In this document: positions 1 to 4,955 of the stretch, piece by piece | How positions within the stretch are numbered: the stretch's first letter is position 1 | Layout of the letters: each line of letters begins with the position of its first letter | Assembly: GCA_025934595.1 (NCBI GenBank) | Contig: JAICXU010000216.1 | Span: forward strand, 1-6,176 | Length of the DNA stretch: 6,176 bases | Source of the DNA: Polyangiaceae bacterium | Lineage (GTDB): Bacteria > Myxococcota_A > Polyangia > Polyangiales > Polyangiaceae | Direction: 5' to 3' | The notes under the pieces: generated by a model | The model's database searches: none | What the model was told of the DNA's origin: nothing | Seen by the model: the letters and a program-made list of their open reading frames with translations, nothing else | Program-made: the position numbers and the translations under genes

Positions 1-125
1 ACGGAGGCTCGTCGCCCAAGTGCGCGACGCCGTGCGATTCGACCTCGAGCGCGAGCTGTCCCTCCGGCACGTCGTGCACGCAGCATCTCGAAGGGAGCAC
101 GGACATCGGCGACTGGTGCGAATGA
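1..125 (+). CDS. 3' end of a Cys-rich, probably secreted or surface protein (partial)
   Basis: The reading frame starting at base 3 is open from the window edge to a TGA at 123-125 and gives a 40-residue C-terminal tail. It has five cysteines (residues 7, 11, 19, 25 and 39 of the visible part) among Ser, Thr, Pro and Gly, and ends in GDWCE. The other two forward frames give Arg-rich or His-rich translations typical of shadow frames in GC-rich DNA, so this is the coding one. The Cys/Ser/Thr spacing resembles extracellular Cys-rich modules in myxobacterial lipoproteins; that is an analogy and not a family assignment. The start and most of the protein lie outside the window. A second Cys-rich ORF begins 17 bases later. 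Function unknown. Confidence 0.55.
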   Translation, partial: GGSSPKCATPCDSTSSASCPSGTSCTQHLEGSTDIGDWCE

Positions 126-142
126 GCATCGGGTAATCGCCG

Positions 143-364
143 ATGCAGCACACGCTCTCGTGCGACGATCACATCGCCGACGTCGGCGATCCTTGCTTCG
201 ACTCCGAGCGCGCCGCGTGCTCGTCCGATCACAAATCCCTCCTGACGTGCACGGAGCAAAAATACGTCGCCCTTCGCACGTGCAACGGCCCGAAGGGATG
301 CACGATGACGAAAGACGTGGGCGGCAAGACGATGACCGTCGAGTGCGACGGATCTTCGCGCTGA
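143..364 (+). CDS. Small Cys-rich domain protein, possibly a 5'-truncated lipoprotein remnant
   Basis: This 73-residue ORF has seven cysteines (7, 18, 26, 36, 47, 53, 68). It follows a pattern I recognise from myxobacterial Cys-rich lipoproteins: a VGDPC opening, an AC..DHK..L.C centre, then RTCNGPKGC and a final V-E-CD. In those proteins the domain sits behind a signal peptide and lipobox. Here neither is present. A TAA at 134-136 closes the frame just upstream, so ATG 143 is the only usual start, and the bases before it hold no good Shine-Dalgarno. The ORF may be a short real gene, or the surviving C-terminal domain of a gene whose 5' part was lost or disrupted. It lies 17 bases after the preceding Cys-rich ORF in a different frame. 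The domain resemblance is fairly firm; the status as an intact gene is uncertain. Confidence 0.5.
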   Translation: MQHTLSCDDHIADVGDPCFDSERAACSSDHKSLLTCTEQKYVALRTCNGPKGCTMTKDVGGKTMTVECDGSSR

Positions 365-425
365 GCGCCGTCGAAAAAAGATCGCGGTCTCGAAATTTCG
401 ACGCCGCTTCGAACGAAGTGAGGGC
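365..425 (+). other. Intergenic spacer with a 12-bp palindrome and a candidate ribosome-binding site
   Basis: The 61-bp gap contains the perfect palindrome TCGAAATTTCGA at 390-401, then CTTCG-AA-CGAAG at 407-418. The second arm of the latter overlaps the purine-rich stretch GAAG.GAGGG (415-424) that probably serves as ribosome-binding site for the ATG at 426. No U-tract follows either element, so neither is a convincing intrinsic terminator. Their role is unknown and they may be chance. Confidence 0.3.
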
Positions 426-638
426 ATGCGCACGTTCATTCTGTGGTGCCTCCTCTTCGTCGTGTGTTGGCCGCTCGCGATCGTCGCGATCCTGCTCTAC
501 CCGCTGATTTGGCTGATTTTGTTGCCGTTTCGCATTCTCGGATTTGCGGTGCACGAGGTGTTTCAAGTCGTGCACCTCGTCTTGAGGCTGCCGTTTCTCC
601 TGCTGCGCGCGCCGTTTCGTGTGCTCCGTCTGGCGTAA
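426..638 (+). CDS. Small hydrophobic membrane protein (70 aa)
   Basis: The predicted product is almost entirely Leu, Ile, Val, Phe and Trp. Residues 4-33 form one long hydrophobic stretch broken by W15-P16 and P26, which fits one long or two short transmembrane helices. The C-terminal half (34-70) alternates hydrophobic runs with arginines and repeats a Pro-Phe(-Arg) theme at LPFR (33-36), LPF (55-57) and APFR (62-65), suggesting an amphipathic, membrane-hugging tail with positive charge. The start is supported by the purine-rich GAAG.GAGGG just upstream. Similar tiny hydrophobic proteins are annotated as hypothetical in myxobacterial genomes (general knowledge, not searched). It lies 64 bp before the roadblock-like gene on the same strand and may be co-transcribed with it. 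Function unknown. Confidence 0.7.
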   Translation: MRTFILWCLLFVVCWPLAIVAILLYPLIWLILLPFRILGFAVHEVFQVVHLVLRLPFLLLRAPFRVLRLA

Positions 639-702
639 TGATTGTAGGCGCGTGTGCGCATGAAATTGGGCCGCGCCAGATCGCGCTTGCGATGATGGCG
701 AC
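639..702 (+). other. Short intergenic spacer, no clear signal
   Basis: The 64-bp gap has a 4-bp GCGC/GCGC stem around GTGT at 648-659, with no following T-run, so it is not a convincing terminator. No recognisable promoter boxes or strong Shine-Dalgarno precede ATG 703. Confidence 0.3.
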
Positions 703-1056
703 ATGGAAAATCGCCGAATCAAACGCAGCGACGAGCGGACCGAGGCACTTCAATATCTGATGGAGTCGCTGGCCGATCGCAGCGAGGTCCACGCCGTCGC
801 TCTCGTCGATGGCGAGGGGCGCATCGTCGCCGGCATGGGCATGCCTGCGGAGCTAGCGGGGCTCGCGAAGATCGCACGCCGGGGAATTCGCCGTGAGCCG
901 AGCGACGATTTCGAGGAGGCGACGCGCGGCACCGACTTCTTCGGACGAGAAATCCCGCTCGCGGAGGGCCCGGTCTATCTCGCCGCGCTCGGAAAACGCG
1001 TCCGCAAAATGAGCGCGGCCGCCGTAGCGATCGAGCGAATCGTCAAAGCGGCGTAG
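703..1056 (+). CDS. Roadblock/LC7-like domain protein (117 aa)
   Basis: The product is a small soluble alpha/beta protein matching the roadblock/LC7 (longin-like) pattern. A first helix (about 11-26) leads to the strand-turn-strand VHAVALVDGEGRIVAGMG (29-46), then a helix (49-62), a charged linker (63-78), two further strands around REIPL and PVYLAALG (82-97), and a closing helix (103-115). Roadblock proteins act as dimeric regulators or activators of small Ras-like GTPases, for example MglB with MglA in myxobacteria. This one is shorter than MglB and no GTPase is visible here, so its partner is unknown. A TGA at 661-663 closes the frame upstream and ATG 703 is the first start codon after it, so the start is forced although the Shine-Dalgarno is weak. 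The gene ends three bases from the end of the opposing lipoprotein gene. Confidence 0.65.
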   Translation: MENRRIKRSDERTEALQYLMESLADRSEVHAVALVDGEGRIVAGMGMPAELAGLAKIARRGIRREPSDDFEEATRGTDFFGREIPLAEGPVYLAALGKRVRKMSAAAVAIERIVKAA

Positions 1057-1059
1057 CGT

Positions 1060-2979
1060 TCAATGAAACGCGAGGCACTTGCCCGCGTCGTCGTCCGTCG
1101 TGAATCCGTGATGGCGCGCCATCCAATAGGCCACCAAGTAATCGACGCCGGGCTCCGTTTGATTCACGTCGCCGCTCGATTGAAGCCCCCACGGCTCGCG
1201 TTGCCACAGAAAATCTTCGACGGTGCGATCGCCGACGTCCACTGCCGTCGAGTGATCGACTTGATTCGTGCAGCTCGTCGAATGAGGCATGTACTTCGCG
1301 TTGCCCGTTTGATCGACCGCGTGCACCACGCGCGGCGGAGCGGGAAATTCAGCCAATTGCGTCATCGCGTCGGCGGGAGCCGACGATGAGCCGACCGCGC
1401 TCACGTTCGCGGCGGTGATGAACGAGAAGAAAGAATTTTTCGTCGTGGAGAATGCCGTCCACATCGGGCCGCCCAAAATCTGATTTTGGATGAGCGCTTT
1501 GCGCGCCGGATCGTCCTCGAGCCGCGCCAAGTTGTACATCGGCTCCATCGCGATGTTGTTCGCGTAATAGTGGTCGCCGCAGTCGTTGCCCGCGCTCCAC
1601 TCTTTGGCGATCGTGAGCCAATCGTCGACGTTTCCGCCCGTGCCCGAGTGATTCAAGTAGTAGTCGAGGATCGCGTCGTGATCGGCCTTCGACGCGTCGA
1701 TGCCGTTCGTCACGTCGAGCGCGTCGCGGAAAAACGAGGCGAGCATCATCGCGGACGACGAACGCGGGATGGACGGGAAGAACGACAAACCCGGCACCTG
1801 ATGAATGACGTCCGCGAGATCCGGCGTGAACTCTTGCAGGCCCGACATACCGCTGCCTTCGCCGTTGTCGGACGTGTCGAGATTGATGGCGACTTTGCCG
1901 CCCGGCATCTCGGCGTGATTGAGCACGACGAAGCGCATCGTGAGCGTCGCCGGAATCGGCACGCCTTGATACGTGATCGTCGCGCTGACGGTCCGATCCT
2001 TCATCAGCTCTTTCACGAACGCGACGATGTCGCCGCGGATCACCGCGCGCGTGTCTTCGTCGGCGCTCGTGAGCGCGTCGTAGGCGAGCGTCATTCCGAG
2101 CATGAACCCTTGATATTGGTCGCGGCTGATGTGCCCGTAATAATCGTAATTCGCGCCGTCGTACGGCACGTTGCAGTGCACCTCGCTCGAGTTGGCGCAG
2201 CTCAAATCCGGCAGCGAAAAGCCGGGATTGGCGCCCGCGGGACGAACGATGCGCGCGAGCGTCGCCGGCTCGCCGCTGACGTGAAGAGCACGGTCGAGCG
2301 TCTTCACGACGCTGAGAATTTCCGCGCGTGCGTCGGCCGACCCCGTCGCCATGAGACGCATGGCTTCGCTCGCGAGATAGGTCCCTGTCCAAATCGACGC
2401 GTCGCCGAGGCCGTTCATCGTGTCAATCGTCGTGTAGGTCGTGTCGGTGAAGTGCGCGCTGCCGACGGCGCCGTAGACCATCTCCCATTTGCGGAGGTAC
2501 GCCTCGTAGGCGCGCGCGCGATCGCTCATGCTCGCATTCGCGTCGATCGATCCCCATGAATCGTGCGCGACGTCGTAGAGCGCGCAGCTCTTTGCGCCTT
2601 GCGTGTCGCCGATGGCGCACTCGTCCGAGCACGCATTCGAAACGCATGCACCCTGCACGCATCCCTGCCCTGCTCCGCACGTCGAATCTTGCCAGCGTTT
2701 GCCGGATGCCGTGTCCGTGCAGACGCGCGCGGTGCGTGCGCCGGAGCAATACGCTTCGCCGGCGGAGCACTCGTCGCTCGTGGGCCCGGAGTCGGTCGGC
2801 GTCGACGAGCCGCCGTCCGCGATCATCGTTCCGCCCGCGTCAGGATTTTGATCGCCGCCGCCCCCGCCTCCCGGCGAAGACGCGTTCGAAGAATTTCCGG
2901 AGCACGCCAAAGCGGCCGTGCCGACAGCGAGCGCGAAGCTCAATCCCGTGCGCAATTTCACGGGTTTCGGCTGTACCAC
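1060..2979 (-). CDS. Predicted exported lipoprotein with Cys-rich module and large helical (possible alpha/alpha-toroid) domain
   Basis: The 639-residue product opens with a signal peptide (positive Lys/Arg at 5-10, hydrophobic core to about 25) ending in AALAC, with C26 the likely lipidated cysteine. This lipobox is imperfect because Ala and not Leu is at -3. A Ser/Gly/Asn/Pro/Asp linker (27-70) follows, then a nine-Cys module (C71, 78, 87, 101, 107, 112, 117, 121, 132). The remaining 500 residues are mostly helical. Segments such as ASIWTGTYLASEAMRLMATG (194-213), EPATLARIV (237-245) and HISRDQYQGFMLGMTLAYDAL (283-303) resemble alpha/alpha-toroid proteins, including glycan-active ones, but I cannot name a family or active site. 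It probably acts at the cell envelope. GTG 2979 is the first usual start after an in-frame TAA (3000-2998). GTG 2961 would give a 633-aa form with a more typical signal peptide, starting KLRTGLS after the Met. Catalytic function unknown. Confidence 0.8.
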   Translation of the reverse strand: MVQPKPVKLRTGLSFALAVGTAALACSGNSSNASSPGGGGGGDQNPDAGGTMIADGGSSTPTDSGPTSDECSAGEAYCSGARTARVCTDTASGKRWQDSTCGAGQGCVQGACVSNACSDECAIGDTQGAKSCALYDVAHDSWGSIDANASMSDRARAYEAYLRKWEMVYGAVGSAHFTDTTYTTIDTMNGLGDASIWTGTYLASEAMRLMATGSADARAEILSVVKTLDRALHVSGEPATLARIVRPAGANPGFSLPDLSCANSSEVHCNVPYDGANYDYYGHISRDQYQGFMLGMTLAYDALTSADEDTRAVIRGDIVAFVKELMKDRTVSATITYQGVPIPATLTMRFVVLNHAEMPGGKVAINLDTSDNGEGSGMSGLQEFTPDLADVIHQVPGLSFFPSIPRSSSAMMLASFFRDALDVTNGIDASKADHDAILDYYLNHSGTGGNVDDWLTIAKEWSAGNDCGDHYYANNIAMEPMYNLARLEDDPARKALIQNQILGGPMWTAFSTTKNSFFSFITAANVSAVGSSSAPADAMTQLAEFPAPPRVVHAVDQTGNAKYMPHSTSCTNQVDHSTAVDVGDRTVEDFLWQREPWGLQSSGDVNQTEPGVDYLVAYWMARHHGFTTDDDAGKCLAFH

Positions 2980-2996
2980 GCGTGAGAATTCCAGCC

Positions 2997-3025
2997 ATTA
3001 TAAAATTGCATGACAGGTGCAAAAA
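2997..3025 (-). promoter_or_regulatory. Candidate sigma-70-type promoter for the lipoprotein gene
   Basis: Read on the minus strand, TATAAT (3002-2997) is a perfect -10 box. At a 17-base spacing the -35 position holds TTTTTG (3025-3020), a poor match. TTGCAC (3022-3017) is a better hexamer but leaves only 14 bases. The start point would fall near 2990, giving an 11-base leader for GTG 2979 or about 29 bases for GTG 2961. The -10 box is seen directly; promoter activity is inferred. Confidence 0.4.
3006..3022. repeat. Inverted repeat TTGCA-N7-TGCAA within the promoter region
   Basis: A perfect 5-bp inverted repeat (3006-3010 and 3018-3022) has a 7-base centre, TGACAGG. It lies immediately upstream of the minus-strand -10 box, in the spacer and -35 area, which is where a repressor operator would be expected. 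No regulator is assigned, and such a short repeat can occur by chance. Confidence 0.3.
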
Positions 3026-3107
3026 GAAGAGCTCGCGAACGCCACGAGGCGCATCGCTCGTTTCGGCGGTCTTGACGTTTTCGGGATCAAGGCTGAAAAG
3101 AAGAGCC

Positions 3108-4160
3108 GTGACCGAGGTAACGCCGGCGCTCGAGCGCGCCATCGTGCGCGAGCTCTTGGCGGAGTGGCGCGGCCTCAACGTCGCGAGGTTTCGTGCGGCG
3201 CTTCGCCCTCCCGTGATCGAGCTCTCCGAAGCCAGCGGATTTTTGGGGCGATGGATTTTGCGCACGCGGCGGCTGGAGCTGTCACGAGAATTCGTGCTCG
3301 CGTCGTCCTGGGGCACCGTCATCGAAGTCTTGAAGCACGAGATGGCGCACCAGTACGCGCACGAGGTGCTGAAGGCGACCGACGAGACGGCGCACGGTCC
3401 TGCGTTTCGCCACGTCTGCGATCGCATGGGGATCGATGCGGCGGCGGCAGGAATTCCGGAATCCGCGTCGACGGAGAAAGTGGTCGAGCGCATCTCTCGC
3501 CTTCTCGCGCTCGCCGAGAGCTCGAACGTGCACGAGGCGGAGGCCGCCGCGCTTGCCGCGCAGCGCTTGATGTTGAAGCACAACATCGACGAGCGTCATG
3601 CGAAGACCGAGCGGAGCTACGGATTTCGACAGCTCGGCACGCCGAACGGGCGCGTGGGCGAAGCGGAGCGGATCCTCGCGATGATCTTGGCGAAGCATTT
3701 CTTCGTCGAGGTGATTTGGGTCCCGGCGTACCGCGTCGCGGATGGCAAGCGCGGAAGCGTCCTCGAAATTTGCGGCACGCACGCCAACCTCGCGATGGCG
3801 GAGTACGTGCACGCGTTCCTCACGCACACGGCCGAGCAGCTTTGGCGCGATCACAAGAAGAAGCACGAAATTACGGGTGATCGTGACCGGCGCACGTTCC
3901 TCGCCGGCGTCATGGCGGGGTTCGCTGACAAGCTCGCGCGTGACGGCAAGACGCATCGAGACGCAGGTCTCGTGTGGGTCGGCGACAAAGCACTCGACGA
4001 TTTTTTTCGCCGCCGACATCCTCACGTACGCAACGTCCGGCACGGCGGGCGCGCTCGCACCGAGGCGTACGGGCACGGACGCGAAGCAGGAAAATCGATC
4101 GTGCTGCGACGTGGCGTGGACGCGGCACCGACGACGCGTGGGAGACTCCTCGGACGATGA
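3108..4160 (+). CDS. SprT-like zinc metalloprotease with DUF2786 region (350 aa)
   Basis: Residues 8-115 carry an SprT-like metalloprotease signature: KHEMAHQYAHE (76-86) provides HExxH (H77, E78, H81), and HGPAF (96-100) supplies the likely third zinc ligand H96. The CxxC zinc ribbon of classical SprT is absent; only C104 and C222 are cysteines. Residues 129-161 match DUF2786 (ISRLLALAESSNVHEAEAAA, then AAQRLMLKHNID). The C-terminal part (180-335) fits the rest of DUF2786 proteins, ending in a GHGREAGKSIVLRRGV stretch (322-337). SprT/SPRTN/Wss1-type proteases cleave proteins, notably those crosslinked to DNA; that role here is inferred. GTG 3108 is preceded by purine-rich GAAAAGAAG. The frame stays open far upstream, but that part lies antisense to the lipoprotein gene and is Arg-rich; TTG 3072 is a possible earlier start. 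The stop overlaps the next start as ATGA. Confidence 0.85.
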   Translation: MTEVTPALERAIVRELLAEWRGLNVARFRAALRPPVIELSEASGFLGRWILRTRRLELSREFVLASSWGTVIEVLKHEMAHQYAHEVLKATDETAHGPAFRHVCDRMGIDAAAAGIPESASTEKVVERISRLLALAESSNVHEAEAAALAAQRLMLKHNIDERHAKTERSYGFRQLGTPNGRVGEAERILAMILAKHFFVEVIWVPAYRVADGKRGSVLEICGTHANLAMAEYVHAFLTHTAEQLWRDHKKKHEITGDRDRRTFLAGVMAGFADKLARDGKTHRDAGLVWVGDKALDDFFRRRHPHVRNVRHGGRARTEAYGHGREAGKSIVLRRGVDAAPTTRGRLLGR

Positions 4161-4855
4161 AAAGAAAGACCGTGACCAAGACCGAGACCGAGGCGAAGAG
4201 CGCGTCGAGAGATCCGCTCGATCATTTGCGCCGGGTCGACTCCAAGCTCGCGAAGATCATCGACGCCGTGGGGCCTTACGCAATCAAGAAACAAACGACG
4301 AAGACCACGTTCGAGGCGCTCGCGCGATCGATCGTCTACCAGCAGCTCTCGGGAAAAGCGGCGGCCACGATTTTCGGCAGGCTCGTCGAAGCGCTCGGTG
4401 GAAAGCTCACTCCCGAAGCGATCGTGAAGGCGTCGGACAAGACGCTTCGCGGCGCTGGTCTGTCCGGATCGAAAGCGAAGAGCCTCCGCGATCTGGCCGA
4501 CAAAACCATCGGCGGCCTCGTGCCCACGCTCGCGAAGCTCCATAAAATGGAGAACGAAGCGATCATCGAAGCGCTCACGCAGGTGCGCGGCATCGGACGA
4601 TGGAGCGTCGAGATGCTGCTCATGTTTCGCCTCGAGCGCGGCGATATTTTGCCCGTGAGCGACTACGGCATCCGAAAGGGCTTCATGCGCGTGTACGGAA
4701 GGTCCGAGCTCCCGACGCTCGCCGAGCTGGCCGAGCACGGCGAGAGATGGGCTCCGCATCGCACGGTCGCGAGCTGGTATTTGTGGCGCTCGCTCGATCA
4801 AGAAGCGGCGGCACCCCCCGCGGGCAAACGCGAGCGGGTCGCGAAAAAGAAGTGA
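4157..4855 (+). CDS. AlkA-like DNA-3-methyladenine glycosylase, HhH-GPD superfamily (232 aa)
   Basis: Monofunctional glycosylases of this family cut alkylated bases such as 3-methyladenine from DNA, leaving an abasic site for base-excision repair. Visible marks in order are: SIVYQQLSGKAA (58-69), matching the family's I.QQ.S..A motif; GLSGSKAKSLRDLA (101-114); the helix-hairpin-helix and following helix VRGIGRWSVEMLLMF (143-157); and the catalytic loop DILPVSDYGIRKGF (163-176), with D169 the likely catalytic Asp. The Lys that marks bifunctional Nth/OGG1 enzymes is absent; the hairpin has GRW as in AlkA. The length fits the compact AlkA group without the N-terminal domain of E. coli AlkA. Both ends are Lys-rich. 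ATG 4157 overlaps the TGA of the metalloprotease gene by four bases, so the two are probably co-translated. A GGAGA at 4141-4145 lies upstream. Confidence 0.93.
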   Translation: MKRKTVTKTETEAKSASRDPLDHLRRVDSKLAKIIDAVGPYAIKKQTTKTTFEALARSIVYQQLSGKAAATIFGRLVEALGGKLTPEAIVKASDKTLRGAGLSGSKAKSLRDLADKTIGGLVPTLAKLHKMENEAIIEALTQVRGIGRWSVEMLLMFRLERGDILPVSDYGIRKGFMRVYGRSELPTLAELAEHGERWAPHRTVASWYLWRSLDQEAAAPPAGKRERVAKKK

Positions 4856-4955
4856 CGATCGCGAGCCCACGCGAGCTCGTTCGCCGTTGTGTGAGCAGGT
4901 GTAGGCCGAAATGCGACCTTCTCCATGCGGCCGAAATCTTGCGTAAGCTTAGGAT
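4856..4955 (+). promoter_or_regulatory. Spacer before the kinase gene, with a weak sigma-54-like element and a 9-bp direct repeat
   Basis: The 100-bp gap holds GGCCGAAAT twice (4904-4912 and 4929-4937, 25 bp apart). The second copy begins a GG-N10-GC arrangement (GG 4929-4930, CTTGC 4938-4942) that resembles the -24/-12 layout of sigma-54 promoters. The TTGC part is exact but the CACG part is poorly matched. Transcription would then start around 4954, almost at the GTG, so the message would be nearly leaderless. No terminator hairpin with a T-run follows the glycosylase gene, so read-through into the kinase is also possible. Confidence 0.25.

Larger units (their letters stand above)
2980..3107. 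promoter_or_regulatory. Divergent intergenic region between the lipoprotein and metalloprotease genes
   Basis: This 128-bp region separates two divergently read genes and contains an AT-rich island (about 2996-3008), the most AT-rich spot in the neighbourhood. A perfect -10 hexamer lies on the minus strand and an inverted repeat overlaps the same promoter area. On the plus strand TATAAA occurs at 2999-3004 and TTGACG at 3072-3077, but neither has a partner box at a good distance, so the promoter for the 3108 gene is not resolved. A purine-rich GAAAAGAAG at 3095-3103 precedes GTG 3108. Confidence 0.5.

Noticed and set aside
390..401. Palindrome TCGAAATTTCGA considered as a terminator
   Set aside because: There is no loop and no T-run after it, so it cannot form a normal intrinsic terminator. 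It may be a protein site or chance.
648..659. GCGC-GTGT-GCGC hairpin after the 70-aa gene considered as a terminator
   Set aside because: The stem is only four base pairs, in GC-rich DNA where such repeats are common, and no T-run follows.
436..792. Minus-strand 118-codon open frame opposite the small membrane protein
   Set aside because: It has Arg/Ala-rich shadow composition. The plus-strand frame has a coherent hydrophobic profile and a better upstream purine stretch.
1486..2559. Long plus-strand open frame (357 codons) opposite the lipoprotein gene
   Set aside because: The translation is dominated by Arg, Val, His and Ala with no domain pattern, as expected antisense to a GC-rich gene. 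The minus-strand frame has a signal peptide, linker and Cys module.
2556..3107. Upstream extension of the metalloprotease frame to an ATG at 2556
   Set aside because: The extra 184 residues are Arg/Ser-rich and lie antisense to the start of the lipoprotein gene. Recognisable sequence begins only after GTG 3108, which has a purine-rich stretch before it.
4022..4870. Minus-strand open frame of 282 codons across the glycosylase gene
   Set aside because: It is Arg/His-rich shadow coding. The plus strand carries the full glycosylase motif set.
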